Part shown: positions 47,689-57,743 of the stretch, piece after piece
Layout: each line of letters starts with the position of its first letter
How positions within the stretch are numbered: the stretch's first letter is position 1
DNA from: Clostridium sp. JN-1
Lineage (GTDB): Bacteria > Bacillota > Clostridia > Clostridiales > Clostridiaceae
Reading direction: 5' to 3'
Length of the DNA stretch: 64,000 bases
NCBI RefSeq assembly: GCF_003718715.1
Contig: NZ_CP033465.1
Span: 558,001 to 622,000, forward strand
Made by a program: the position numbers and the translations under genes
Notes under the pieces: generated by a model
What the model saw: only the letters and a program-made list of their open reading frames with translations
Told to the model about the DNA's origin: nothing
Database searches by the model: none

Positions 47689-50133
47689 GTGGCAGAAGAA
47701 ATTGGAAGTTTAGCTGTAAAAATAGGACTTGATTCTAGTGGATTTCAAAATGGTGTGAGCAATATAAATAGAGAACTTAGAGTACTAGATAGTGAGTTTA
47801 AAGCAAGTAATGCGGCACTTGGAGAAAACGCTAAAGGTTTTGATGGCCTTAAATTAAAGTCAGAAAGCCTTTCAAAACAGCTTGAACTTCAAAAACAAAA
47901 GGTAACTGCTTTAGAAGGTGCTTATAATAAAAGTGCTGAAACTAAAGGAAAAGACAGCAGAGCTACAGAGGAACTTGAAATAAAATTAAATAGAGCAAAA
48001 CAAACTCTCTCACAAATGGAGAATGAACTTTCAAAAACAAATAAACAAATAGAAACTCAAAGCAGCAAATGGACAACAGTTGGAAACAAATTCAATAGTA
48101 TTGGTGGAAAAATGCAAACTGTAGGAGAAGGGTTCTCAAGTGTTGGAAATAAGCTAAGTTTAGGAGTAACAGCTCCTTTAGTTGCGGCAGGAACAGCAGC
48201 TACAAAAATGGCTATGGATGCAGTGGAATCAGAAAACTTATTTGAGGTTTCCATGGGCAATATGGCTGGAAGTGCTAGAAAATGGAGTGAAGATTTATCT
48301 AAAAGCTTAGGACTTAATGCTTATGAAGTACGTAATAATGTGGCAACATTTAATGTTATGTTAAATTCTATGGGACTTACAGAGCAAGCCTCCTATGACA
48401 TGAGTACATCACTTACAAAACTAGCTTATGATATGGCTAGTTTTTATAATTTAAAGCCAGAGGAGGCGTTTGAAAAACTACGTGCTGGAATAAGTGGAGA
48501 AACAGAACCTTTAAAATCACTTGGTATAAACATTTCTGATACTGCAGTAAAAACATATGCCCTAAAAGAAGGATTAGCAAAACAAGGTCATGAGATGACA
48601 GAGCAAGAAAAGATAACTGCTAGATTTGGTCTTATAATGCAAAGTACAAGTAAGGCTCAAGGTGATTTAGGCAGAACTATGGACTCACCTACAAATAAAA
48701 TAAGAACCATGAAACAACAAGCAGAGCAGCTTGGAATACAGTTTGGTCAAGTTTTAATACCAGTATTGGAAACTCTTATGGCTGCAATAAAGCCTATAAT
48801 GGATACATTTCTAGGCCTTTCAAAAGGACAGCAAGAGTTAATTGTGAAAATAGGTTTGATGGTTGCAGCACTTGGACCAGTATTATCTATTATAGGTAAA
48901 ATAATAACTGTTGGTGGAAGTTTAGCGAGTATATTTGGAAAAGCAAGCACAGCAATTGGAGCTGCAGGAGGAGCAATGAAAATTTTAACTGGACCAGTTG
49001 GAATAGCAGTAATTGCAATAACAGGACTTGTAGCAGTTGGTGTGCTTTTATATAAAAACTGGGATACCATAAAAGCTAAAGCTACACAGCTTTGGCAAGG
49101 CATAACCACAACTTTTAATAATATAAAAACAACTATAACAAACGTGTGGGAAAATGTAAAAACATCAACTGTTAATGCTTGGAATAATTTAAAATCAACT
49201 ATAACAAATGGATTAAACAGTATAAAATCATTTCTACAGCCAGCACTAGATTTTATTAAAACTATATTTGAAAATGTATGGGATGCAATAAAAAACATTG
49301 TTTTAGGGGCTGTACTTATAGTTATAGATGTTGTTACAGGAAATTTTACAAAATTAAAATCAGATATAGAAAACATATGGAATAACATAAAAACAGCTTT
49401 AACAAATATATGGAATGCTATAAAAAATGTAGCTGTAAATGCGTGGAATAGTTTGAAACAAACAGTAATAAATCTTTGTAACAACATAAAACAAGGAATA
49501 ATAAACATCTGGAATGGCATTTTAAATTGGTTTTCACAACTTCCCTCTAAATTATATACTCATGGGGCAAATATGTTTTCAAGAATGAGAGAAGGAGTAA
49601 GCAGTACAATTGGAAATGTAAAATCAACTATAGTAAATGGTATGAATAATGCTATAGATTTTATAAAAAATATACCATCTAAGATGTATAGTTGGGGTAG
49701 AGATATGATACAAGGCTTGGTTAATGGTATCAGAAGTATGATTGGATCTGTTGGAGATGCAGTAAGTGGTGTTGGTAATAAAATAAGAAGTTTGCTACAC
49801 TTTTCAGTTCCAGATGAGGGACCACTTACAGATTATGAAAGTTGGATGCCAGACTTTATGAGTGGACTTGCTGAAGGAATAAATAAAAGTAAAAACTTAG
49901 TAGTAGATGCAATAAAAAGTCTATCAGTTGATATGAAAATAAATCCAGAAGTAGCTGAAATGGCAAGTTTTAAGCCTAAAGATTTAGAATATAATAAAGA
50001 GCCACAAAACAATAACGGAATAACACTTCATATAGAAAATTTTATAAATAACACAGATAAAGATATTGAGCAAATTGCCTATGAACTTGAATTTTATCGT
50101 CAAAGAGTTTCTTTAGGAAAGGGTGGTGTATAA
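47689..50133 (+). CDS. Tape measure protein
   Basis: The 814-residue protein starts at GTG. It begins SLAVKIGLDSSGFQNGVSNI, a coiled coil at ~40-130, then the conserved TMP_core block around SENLFEVSMGNMAGSARKW to SPTNKIRTMKQQAEQLGIQ (~185-350). Hydrophobic segments lie at ~365-465, followed by Trp-spaced repeats about 11-18 residues apart (W-xx-IK/LK, ~470-620). Length sets tail length: a comparatively short siphovirus tail. Confidence 0.94.
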   Translation: MAEEIGSLAVKIGLDSSGFQNGVSNINRELRVLDSEFKASNAALGENAKGFDGLKLKSESLSKQLELQKQKVTALEGAYNKSAETKGKDSRATEELEIKLNRAKQTLSQMENELSKTNKQIETQSSKWTTVGNKFNSIGGKMQTVGEGFSSVGNKLSLGVTAPLVAAGTAATKMAMDAVESENLFEVSMGNMAGSARKWSEDLSKSLGLNAYEVRNNVATFNVMLNSMGLTEQASYDMSTSLTKLAYDMASFYNLKPEEAFEKLRAGISGETEPLKSLGINISDTAVKTYALKEGLAKQGHEMTEQEKITARFGLIMQSTSKAQGDLGRTMDSPTNKIRTMKQQAEQLGIQFGQVLIPVLETLMAAIKPIMDTFLGLSKGQQELIVKIGLMVAALGPVLSIIGKIITVGGSLASIFGKASTAIGAAGGAMKILTGPVGIAVIAITGLVAVGVLLYKNWDTIKAKATQLWQGITTTFNNIKTTITNVWENVKTSTVNAWNNLKSTITNGLNSIKSFLQPALDFIKTIFENVWDAIKNIVLGAVLIVIDVVTGNFTKLKSDIENIWNNIKTALTNIWNAIKNVAVNAWNSLKQTVINLCNNIKQGIINIWNGILNWFSQLPSKLYTHGANMFSRMREGVSSTIGNVKSTIVNGMNNAIDFIKNIPSKMYSWGRDMIQGLVNGIRSMIGSVGDAVSGVGNKIRSLLHFSVPDEGPLTDYESWMPDFMSGLAEGINKSKNLVVDAIKSLSVDMKINPEVAEMASFKPKDLEYNKEPQNNNGITLHIENFINNTDKDIEQIAYELEFYRQRVSLGKGGV

Positions 50134-50837
50134 TGCTAAGCTTCACATTTGGTAATAAAAATAGCTACACAGATTTTGGAATATTAATAGCTAAAAGACC
50201 TAACATACCACTGCCTAAAAGAAGAGTATCCAATGTTATAATTCCAGGGAGAAACTCAAGCTTAAAGTTTGATGAAGGAACTTATGAGGATATTACAATA
50301 ACCCTTGAATGCTCAATCATAGATAAAAAAGATATTATAGAAAAAATAGATAGGATAAAAGAATGGCTAGTCATAACTGGAGAAAGTGATTTAATATTCA
50401 GCTTTGAACTAAATAAAAAATATATAGCACAAGTAGTAAATGCCATTGATTTTAAACAAGCACTAAAATACACATCAAGTTTTCCAATAATTTTTAACTG
50501 CAAGCCTTTTAAGTATTCAGTAGAAGAAAAAATAATTACAATAACTAAAAATAATTCTACTATATATAATGAAGGAACTTTTGAAAGTGAACCTGTAATT
50601 AAGGTTTATGGCAGTGGAGATATAAAACTAAAGATTAATGATGATGAAGTTATTGTAAAAAAGGTAGATGGATATGTAACTGTAGATTCAGTATTAAAAG
50701 ATTGTTATAAAGACGATGTTTTAAAAAATGGTGATATGATTGGGGAGTTTCCAGTGTTTAAAGTAGGAAAAAATATTATAGGTTTTAGTGAAAACGTTAG
50801 TAAGGTGGAAGTTAGGGTTAATGAAGTATGGATATAG
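50133..50837 (+). CDS. Distal tail protein (Dit)
   Basis: This 234-residue protein starts in an ATAATG overlap with the tape measure. LSFTFGNKNSYTDFGILIAKRP, RVSNVIIPGRNSSLKFDEGTYED and YTSSFPIIFNCKPFKYS are conserved Dit features. It is the hub of the baseplate. Confidence 0.9.
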   Translation: MLSFTFGNKNSYTDFGILIAKRPNIPLPKRRVSNVIIPGRNSSLKFDEGTYEDITITLECSIIDKKDIIEKIDRIKEWLVITGESDLIFSFELNKKYIAQVVNAIDFKQALKYTSSFPIIFNCKPFKYSVEEKIITITKNNSTIYNEGTFESEPVIKVYGSGDIKLKINDDEVIVKKVDGYVTVDSVLKDCYKDDVLKNGDMIGEFPVFKVGKNIIGFSENVSKVEVRVNEVWI

Positions 50838-50993
50838 AAATGGTATATATTTGTATGTTATAATGTTTTTTGAAATATTATTTATAAAATAAATATATTA
50901 CGTAATAAAGATGACTTGAGGAATACTTAATAACCTATAATAAATTTAGACTATAAATTATAATATATAATGTTATACAAGGGGATGAATGAA

Positions 50994-52004
50994 TTGGATA
51001 TAGCTAAAATACAATTTTTTAGGAGTATAATATTGGAATTAATGAAAGCAGCTATTACTTTTATTTTTGGGTATATAAGTTTTAAGTTGTTTCAAAGGTA
51101 TAAAAACAAGAAAGATAATAATAAATTATATATTAAAATTATAAAATTAGAAAAGGAACTAAATCAAAACAAAGATAATATAGAAAAAATCTTAAATGAA
51201 TACATAGAAAAAGAAATATTAGAAGAACAATTTTACATTGATAAGGAATATAGTGAAGAGTTATATAAATTATATTGTGATATTACACAATTGGAATTAA
51301 CTTATTATGTTGAAGAACCAGTTTATGAAATGGGAGAACAAGTAGGTGTGGAATATGTTTATAGTGATACACCATATCAAATAATAGAGAATATACAATA
51401 TGGAATAAGTTCTATAGAAAATGATAATGATTGTGATTATGATGAAATTAAGAGCTTAGAAGAACAGTTATCCTATTATGAAAATAAAAATATATATGAT
51501 GAATTTGCAGTACTTGAGAATAGATTATGCAATTTTTTACATCGAGATTCTAAATTACATGAACCAATTAAATTTTTGTATTCTAAAGTTAAAAAGTATA
51601 ATGATTTATCAAAACAAGAAAAATCAAAGTATTTAAATAAATTTTGTATATTAATATTTGAAAAAGAAAATCAGTTTACAGTATCTTTAGAGAATTTTAA
51701 GATATTTAAAAAATTGACGGATAAATTAGATAATAAAAATAAAAAATCAAAACTAAAATTGAATTTTAATTTATGGGAAACAATTGATATTGATTTATTA
51801 GCTGTTTATAGTGCAGAAACATATTTGATTTTAGAAGAATTATATTTAAAATTAAATAATTTAGAAATAATTATCAATGACGAGGAAAGTGTGAAAGAAG
51901 CATATAATCTTTTAATAAATAAATTAGAACCTATTATTGTAAAGGAAAGGGATAAGTTAAAGAAAACATTATTAAGAACTAATAGGTTATTTAGCGGGAT
52001 ATAA
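50994..52004 (+). CDS. Membrane-anchored unknown protein inserted in the tail module
   Basis: The TTG at 50994 sits nine bases after AAGGGG and gives 336 residues; the frame also has ATGs at 50970 and 50985 without good sites. One membrane helix lies near the N-terminus (~12-30), followed by a basic anchor (FQRYKNKKDNN) and a long helical, Asn/Lys/Glu/Tyr-rich cytoplasmic part. No catalytic motif is recognised. The composition is more AT-rich than the flanking tail genes. A private terminator follows. The position between Dit and the tail endopeptidase is foreign for a structural gene, so it is read as a moron, possibly superinfection exclusion or abortive infection. Confidence 0.65.
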   Translation: MDIAKIQFFRSIILELMKAAITFIFGYISFKLFQRYKNKKDNNKLYIKIIKLEKELNQNKDNIEKILNEYIEKEILEEQFYIDKEYSEELYKLYCDITQLELTYYVEEPVYEMGEQVGVEYVYSDTPYQIIENIQYGISSIENDNDCDYDEIKSLEEQLSYYENKNIYDEFAVLENRLCNFLHRDSKLHEPIKFLYSKVKKYNDLSKQEKSKYLNKFCILIFEKENQFTVSLENFKIFKKLTDKLDNKNKKSKLKLNFNLWETIDIDLLAVYSAETYLILEELYLKLNNLEIIINDEESVKEAYNLLINKLEPIIVKERDKLKKTLLRTNRLFSGI

Positions 52005-52027
52005 TAATATAGCATTTAAATAATTTT

Positions 52028-52062
52028 AAGTTAAACTATGGAGAACGGAGTTTAACTTTTTT
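52028..52062 (+). terminator. Terminator ending the tail-module cargo gene
   Basis: Perfect ten-base arms AAGTTAAACT (52028-52037) and AGTTTAACTT (52049-52058), T-run after. Confidence 0.88.
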
Positions 52063-52099
52063 CTTTATATAAAAACTAAAAAAGGCAGGAGGTGATAGA

Positions 52100-53953
52100 T
52101 TGATATGCATTTATGACAAGAAAACCGCAAAAGGTAACTTTGAAACCAATGGCCTTGGAGTTCTAGACCAAGTTATAAGCTGCTTTATTACAGAAGAACT
52201 CAATGGAGATTATGAATTAGAACTTGAATATCCAGCCAAGGCACGCAAAGCAAAGTACCTTGAAGAGTGGAATATAATAAAAGCAGATGGGCAGCTTTTT
52301 AGAATCTATAGAGTTTTCAAAGAAAGTAAAGATACCAAGATGTTAAAGGTTTTTGCAAAGCATATCTTCTATGACCTTCGTTATTATTTTATAGAAGATA
52401 GCAGGGCTGTAAATTGTAGCATTAAAACTGCTATGGAAAAAGCACTTCCAGGAGATTTAAGTCTTACATACAAAGTTGATAGTGATATTATTTTAGCTAA
52501 CACTATTTATTTTGTGCAAACCAATCCTGTTGAAGCCTTGTTTTCTATAATTGTGAGATGGAAATGTGGAGAGATTAAAAGAGATAACTTTGATATAAAA
52601 ATCTTAAAAAGTATAGGAAAAGACTCAGGAGTTTTAATAGCAGAGGGTAAAAATATTATAGGAATTAAATTCAACTCAGATACTACAGATGTTGTTACAA
52701 AGCTTTATCCATTAGGCTATAATGGTATAAAACTTACTGAAAAATATATAAATGTGCCTAATTGGAATAGTGATAAATATCCACCTTTTCCTATAGTTAA
52801 AAAGATTGAATTTAAAGATGCTAAAGATGAAGTAACCTTAAGAGCAATGGCTAAGGAAAGTATAAAAACTATAGGTCTTAGTAAAGTTAATATTGAAGTG
52901 GATTTTATAGAACTTAGCAAAACTAAAGAATATGAAAATTATAAGCATCTTCAAAAGGTTAATGTAGGAGATAAGGTTATTGTAAGATACAAAGATTTTG
53001 ATATAGATATTAAAGTTCCAGTTATAAAAATAAAGAAAGATGTACTTAGGGGATTAAATGCAAAAGTAGAACTGGGTGAGCCTAAGGATAATATCTTAAA
53101 TCAAATGGATACATCAGAAATTAAAACTACTGTGGATGAACTTGGAAACAAAGTAGCCGAATCTTTTAGTTCAATGCTTTATTATGCAAATCCAGTGGAG
53201 CTTACAGTTGGTACAAGTAAGATTCAGCCAGTGTATTTAGGAATATCAGCAGTATCTTCAACTAATCTTTCTATGAATATATCATTATATTGCATAGCAG
53301 ATAATGAATGTACAATTACAATTCAAATTCAACTAGATGGAAAAGACATTACATTTACACCAAAACAAAAGCTTTTAAAAGGAGATAACATTGTAGGAAT
53401 ACCTATAGGAATACCACAAGTTAAAAGTGGTGCTCACTATTTAGGTATTTTTTTATGTGTTGATAATGGAAATTTACAAATACCAAAGTTTAATCTTCAA
53501 TGTATGATTGATGGTAGAAATCTTCAAGGCGGACTTAGTGCAGAGCCACCTCATGCAGAAGTTAAAGAATATCAGCCACTTGTTAATATTAATGGAATGT
53601 ATTTTGATAAGATATTTGCAGGTGATGAAGTAATTGATTTTGAAGAACCCATACCAGTAATTTTTAATGAATATATGATTAAGGAAAGAAAGCTTTTTAA
53701 AGATAAATACATGAACACAACTTATGATATATTTATTAAAAAATATGGAGCTATTTTATATTTTAATCCACAGTTCCAAAATAAATATTTAGGAGATGAA
53801 AATATAACTATTATAGATGATAAGGGATTATATATTAAAACTAATTATGAATCATTAGCACAAAAGGAAACAATAGATTCTGGAATTATGTATAGCTTAG
53901 AATTAGTGGATTTAAATAAAGTTAAAGCAATTGAGAACTTGGAGGTGAAATAG
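52100..53953 (+). CDS. Tail-associated endopeptidase/tail protein (Tal-like)
   Basis: The 617-residue protein starts at TTG after GGAGGTG. The first ~370 residues match prophage minor structural proteins: ICIYDKKTAKGNFETNGLGV, NGDYELELEYPAKARKAKYL, ADGQLFRIYRVFKESKDT and KVFAKHIFYDLR. The C-terminal ~230 residues (beta-rich) are specific. Family members sit at the tail tip and help penetrate the wall; no obvious catalytic triad is seen. Confidence 0.85.
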   Translation: MICIYDKKTAKGNFETNGLGVLDQVISCFITEELNGDYELELEYPAKARKAKYLEEWNIIKADGQLFRIYRVFKESKDTKMLKVFAKHIFYDLRYYFIEDSRAVNCSIKTAMEKALPGDLSLTYKVDSDIILANTIYFVQTNPVEALFSIIVRWKCGEIKRDNFDIKILKSIGKDSGVLIAEGKNIIGIKFNSDTTDVVTKLYPLGYNGIKLTEKYINVPNWNSDKYPPFPIVKKIEFKDAKDEVTLRAMAKESIKTIGLSKVNIEVDFIELSKTKEYENYKHLQKVNVGDKVIVRYKDFDIDIKVPVIKIKKDVLRGLNAKVELGEPKDNILNQMDTSEIKTTVDELGNKVAESFSSMLYYANPVELTVGTSKIQPVYLGISAVSSTNLSMNISLYCIADNECTITIQIQLDGKDITFTPKQKLLKGDNIVGIPIGIPQVKSGAHYLGIFLCVDNGNLQIPKFNLQCMIDGRNLQGGLSAEPPHAEVKEYQPLVNINGMYFDKIFAGDEVIDFEEPIPVIFNEYMIKERKLFKDKYMNTTYDIFIKKYGAILYFNPQFQNKYLGDENITIIDDKGLYIKTNYESLAQKETIDSGIMYSLELVDLNKVKAIENLEVK

Positions 53954-53955
53954 AG

Positions 53956-55077
53956 TTGTATAGTTCAAAAATTATTGAAGCTAAGGGGCATGAAGGTATG
54001 ACGCTTTTAGCTTCGAGTATAGATGATGATACAAAGTCAATTCCAGATATAGGTTTTGATTTTTTTTACAATGGGGAAAATTGCAGAAATACATTAAAGA
54101 TAAGTGGTAACTCATGGCTTGGCTTTACAGGATCTAATGAAGAATTAAAAGTTAATAGAAGAGATACAAAAGCAGATAAAATTTATTATGCAAAAGAAAC
54201 GGAAGCAGGGAAATCAATATTTAGAATTAGATGGGAAGGTTTTAATTCTTGGTCATACAAAGGAAATTATAATATAGCTTGGGAAGTTATTTTATATAAT
54301 GACAGTGCTTTTGTTTTAGTAGTTGAAAAAACCACAAAAGATGGAACTGATAGCTTTGAAAATCCTAGTAAAGGAAGAATTGATTTAGATTTTAAAGCAG
54401 GAATTTCCTATGCTTTTATTCCTTCAGAAGATGGCGGTAAAGCTTATTTAGTGCAAGAAGGTTCTTATATTCAAGCTAAGATAAAATATTTAATGTTGGA
54501 TGGTAATGATATAAAGAGATGGGATGATAACTTAAAGCAATATGTTAAAGTATTGGAACTACCACTTACTAAAGAAAAGTTTATAAATTATGGAGATGAT
54601 ATTCTTCACAAAGAAAGGGCTGGAATAGTTAATACTAAACTAGTCCTTAAAATTTGGAGCGATGCAGAAAAGATGGTAGCACCTACAATAGTTCAAACTT
54701 TAGTACCTAAACCTACATTAATTGAAATGAAGGAAGATATTTTATTTAATGAAGATTATATTATTGCTATAAATAAAGCAGTAGTTGAAGCTGTGAATAA
54801 GGGAAATGGACTTATAAAGTTTATTGTAAGCACTGATAGTGGGGGCAACTTTAAATCGTGGAATGGCAGCAGTTGGATAAGTGTAGATAAAAACAATTTA
54901 GAGGATGTTAAAAATAATGGAATGAGCATAGATACACTTCAAGGAATTAATCAAAGTCAGTGGAATAATTTAGGACTAGAAAGTAAAAAACTAAGATTTG
55001 CTTTTTATATGGAAATATCATCAAGTAGTGATGAGTTGAAATTAAAGCAAGTAACTCTTAATTATGAAACAAAGTAA
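53956..55077 (+). CDS. Baseplate/tail fibre-like protein
   Basis: The 373-residue protein starts at TTG three bases after the endopeptidase gene. It is beta-rich with GFDFFYNGENCRNTLKISGN, WLGFTGSNEELKVNRRDTKA and FIVSTDSGGNFKSWNGSSWI. Its place at the tail end suggests a receptor-binding or accessory baseplate part; no family is firmly recognised. Confidence 0.65.
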   Translation: MYSSKIIEAKGHEGMTLLASSIDDDTKSIPDIGFDFFYNGENCRNTLKISGNSWLGFTGSNEELKVNRRDTKADKIYYAKETEAGKSIFRIRWEGFNSWSYKGNYNIAWEVILYNDSAFVLVVEKTTKDGTDSFENPSKGRIDLDFKAGISYAFIPSEDGGKAYLVQEGSYIQAKIKYLMLDGNDIKRWDDNLKQYVKVLELPLTKEKFINYGDDILHKERAGIVNTKLVLKIWSDAEKMVAPTIVQTLVPKPTLIEMKEDILFNEDYIIAINKAVVEAVNKGNGLIKFIVSTDSGGNFKSWNGSSWISVDKNNLEDVKNNGMSIDTLQGINQSQWNNLGLESKKLRFAFYMEISSSSDELKLKQVTLNYETK

Positions 55078-55154
55078 ACATTACACAAACATAAATAATA
55101 CAAAATATATCTTAATAAAATAAGTTCTAAATGTAGTTGAGAGGAGATGAAAAC

Positions 55155-56513
55155 ATGGCTTTTAAAGAAAGTATTTCATATAGTAAGGATTTTTTAACAG
55201 GGAGAAGAATAGAAAAAATAAAGCAGAAATTAATAATGCCAGTTCAAGGAATAGCTACAGTAAAGATTTATGATGACTTAACTGGAAAACAAATTTATGA
55301 AGCTAAAAGTGAAAATAGAATTACAGCGGTTTTAGCAAATCCAGCTTTTTTAGATGGGTATTATTACCCAATGCTTGATAATAGAAAGGAGGGGTTACTT
55401 GAAGATATATTTAGAACTTATCCTTTTAGAGTTTTAGCTTTAACCTCAGGAGATATAGAGGAAGATCCTTATGATTATTTTACATGGGGAAATATTATTG
55501 GTTATGCTGATGCATGGTACACATATAGCGGTGATTCAGAACTTATGGGAACTGTAAACAAAGGGGAATGGTCAAGAGAAGATAAGGATGGAAAAGGAGT
55601 AAAACACTTTGTTTTTGATTTTCCAACTCATGCGGCTAATGGAACCTTTAAAAGTATTTATTGGACAGGAGGTCAGCGTGATGATAGCTCAGCACAAACT
55701 CCAAGAATAAATTGTACTTATCAAAAGAGAACTATAAAAAAAGAAACTCATTCAATACCCTATTATAATTTATGTACTGATGAGAATAATCTTTATGCAT
55801 TAGAGCCAGATAAAACTAAAATTAATGTGTATGACAAATTTACTGCTGAGAAGAAAAATGATGTAATACTTAAAGTAGAAGCAAAAGCTATGGCTTACGA
55901 TGGTGAATGCTTTTGGTTACTTATAAAAGATGGTTCGTTTAAAAAGTTAGATAAGAGTTTTAATGTAATAGGAAGTTATTCAAAAAGTGCTAAAGTACCA
56001 GATAATTTGGTTTATGATGTTTATTATTATGATATTGTTGCTACAGAAAGCAATGTATATATAACTTATAATGGATGCATTAATAGGGATGGTAATAGCA
56101 GAGATTATAGAAGCTGCGTAGCAATGTATGATAAGGATGGTACTTTTGTTAAAAAAGCAGAAGTATATACTGGGACAGGATCTAGACTTTATATTACGAG
56201 AATACCAAACAACAGGTTATATGTAATAATTAATGATTATAGGGGCATCCAGTTAAATAGTGATTTAAATATTTATGGAAGTACAGGACTTACATCTGAT
56301 GGATATTACAGTATAAGTTGGGATAAGAATACTCAAACATTATTTGTGTTTGATGATTATAATAACGGAAGTATAGATGAGTATTATATTGTACCAGCTT
56401 CAGCCCATACGCTTTTACCAGAACCAGTAACAAAAACGCCAGTTAATACAATGAAAATTCAATATGATTTTACTTGTGACTATGTAAATCCGTTAGATAT
56501 GCCTGCTCATTGA
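55155..56513 (+). CDS. Putative receptor-binding/baseplate protein with propeller-like C-terminus
   Basis: The ATG at 55155 after GAGAGGAGATG is the start; 452 residues. The N-terminal ~200 residues (VQGIATVKIYDDLTGKQIYE, ILALTSGD-type) resemble conserved clostridial tail proteins. The rest carries repeated Y-D-K/W-D-K blades (LCTDENNLYALEPDKTKINV, AYDGECFWLLIKDGSFKKLD, ISWDKNTQTLFVFDDYNNGS), suggesting a beta-propeller binding surface. Confidence 0.65.
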   Translation: MAFKESISYSKDFLTGRRIEKIKQKLIMPVQGIATVKIYDDLTGKQIYEAKSENRITAVLANPAFLDGYYYPMLDNRKEGLLEDIFRTYPFRVLALTSGDIEEDPYDYFTWGNIIGYADAWYTYSGDSELMGTVNKGEWSREDKDGKGVKHFVFDFPTHAANGTFKSIYWTGGQRDDSSAQTPRINCTYQKRTIKKETHSIPYYNLCTDENNLYALEPDKTKINVYDKFTAEKKNDVILKVEAKAMAYDGECFWLLIKDGSFKKLDKSFNVIGSYSKSAKVPDNLVYDVYYYDIVATESNVYITYNGCINRDGNSRDYRSCVAMYDKDGTFVKKAEVYTGTGSRLYITRIPNNRLYVIINDYRGIQLNSDLNIYGSTGLTSDGYYSISWDKNTQTLFVFDDYNNGSIDEYYIVPASAHTLLPEPVTKTPVNTMKIQYDFTCDYVNPLDMPAH

Positions 56514-56527
56514 TTTGAGTGGGCTTT
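56501..56527 (+). terminator. Weak hairpin at the end of the tail operon
   Basis: GCCTGCTCA (56501-56509) pairs with TGAGTGGGC (56516-56524), including two wobble pairs, then TTT. It overlaps the stop codon, so it may allow read-through into the lysis genes. Confidence 0.45.
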
Positions 56528-56553
56528 AATTATGTAAAAGGGAGGCTTTAAAA

Positions 56554-56961
56554 GTGAAAAATATTATTGAAACAATACAAATGATATTTGCTACTATTGG
56601 TGGCTATATTGGATGGTTTTCAGGAGGGGTTGATGGCTTTATGTATGCACTCATAACCTTTGTTATCATTGATTATTTGACAGGACTTATGGTAGCAGTG
56701 CTAGAGAAAAAGCTATCAAGTGAGGTAGGTTTTAGGGGCATCTTTAAAAAGGTCTTAATTTTTGTATTTGTGGGGATAGGAAATATAGTAGATGTTCAAT
56801 TGATTAAGAACGGTAGTGCAATTCGTACTGCTACTATATTTTTTTATATCTCCAATGAAGGAATAAGCATTATGGAAAATTCAGCTAAGATAGGACTTCC
56901 AGTACCTAAAAAACTTCAAGATATTTTAGCACAGTTGAACAAGGAGGAGAAGAATGAGTAG
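56554..56961 (+). CDS. Phage holin, phi-Cph1/TcdE-like
   Basis: The 135-residue protein starts at GTG after GGGAGG. About three membrane helices, with FVIIDYLTGLMVAVLEKKLSSEVGFRGI (~45-72), the hallmark of the Phage_holin_4 family. It makes the membrane lesion that releases the amidase. It overlaps the amidase gene by eight bases. Confidence 0.93.
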   Translation: MKNIIETIQMIFATIGGYIGWFSGGVDGFMYALITFVIIDYLTGLMVAVLEKKLSSEVGFRGIFKKVLIFVFVGIGNIVDVQLIKNGSAIRTATIFFYISNEGISIMENSAKIGLPVPKKLQDILAQLNKEEKNE

Positions 56962-57658
56962 ATTATGTTTTGATTATGGACATGGTGGAGAAGATAGAGG
57001 TGCTTGTTACAAAGGAAGAAAGGAATCTAATGATGTTTTAAATATAGGTAAAGCAGTAGCAGAAGAAGTTAGAAGACATGGAATTACAGTTGATGAAACA
57101 AGAACTTCAGATGCTACAGTAAGTCTTAATGGTAGAAGCAGCTTTGAAAGTAGAAATAGCTACGATTACTTTATATCATTTCATAGAAATGCTTTTAAAC
57201 CAGAACAGGCTAGGGGTGCTGAAACTTACACTTATTTAAGTGCAAGTACAAGAGCTAAAGCATTAGCTGAAAAAATACAAGCTGGACTTGTAGGTGTTGG
57301 TTTTGTTAACAGAGGAGTAAAGACTGCTAATTATCATGTATTAAGAGAAACTAGATGCCCAGCAGTTTTAATCGAAATTGGGTTTATTGATAACAGTGTA
57401 GATAACAATATTTTTGATTCTAAAAGGAATGAAATAATTAAGGTAATAACTAAAGCTATATTGGCTCAACTAGGTATAAACTATAAAGGAAATGAAGTTA
57501 ACGAATCAACAACTTATAAAAAGCAGCAATCTGCAAGTGGACAAACTCTTTATAGGGTTATGGCAGGATCATATGCTCTGAGGGATAATGCAGAAAAGCA
57601 AGTTAAGAAGCTAAAGTCAGCAGGATTTGATGCTTGTATTATGATTTTTAACAAGTAG
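56954..57658 (+). CDS. N-acetylmuramoyl-L-alanine amidase endolysin
   Basis: In this 234-residue protein, the Amidase_3 domain (~1-175) has zinc residues in FDYGHGGEDRGA, the FISFHRNAF His, and CPAVLIEIGFIDN with the catalytic Glu. A linker leads to a SPOR-like C-terminus (~193-234; YRVMAGSYALRDNAEKQVKK) that binds denuded glycan strands. It lyses the host wall at the end of the lytic cycle. Confidence 0.95.
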   Translation: MSRLCFDYGHGGEDRGACYKGRKESNDVLNIGKAVAEEVRRHGITVDETRTSDATVSLNGRSSFESRNSYDYFISFHRNAFKPEQARGAETYTYLSASTRAKALAEKIQAGLVGVGFVNRGVKTANYHVLRETRCPAVLIEIGFIDNSVDNNIFDSKRNEIIKVITKAILAQLGINYKGNEVNESTTYKKQQSASGQTLYRVMAGSYALRDNAEKQVKKLKSAGFDACIMIFNK

Positions 57659-57679
57659 TTTTTTATAAATCCATAAACC

Positions 57680-57710
57680 TTGACTTCTATCACATTTAGA
57701 GTGATATATA
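57680..57710 (+). promoter_or_regulatory. Promoter with embedded operator for the recombinase genes
   Basis: TTGACT (57680-57685) and an AT-rich -10 around 57703-57710 flank a dyad, TATCAC (57688-57693) and GTGATA (57701-57706), in the spacer. A regulator bound there would block RNA polymerase. Confidence 0.6.
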
Positions 57711-57743
57711 GTAGTACAAATTTGATAGAAAGGAGGATTTACA

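Noticed and set aside
48747-49520. A 257-codon minus-strand frame opposite the tape measure gene
   Set aside because: It arises from the low-complexity antisense of Trp/Ile/Asn-rich repeats; strongly biased composition and no ribosome site.
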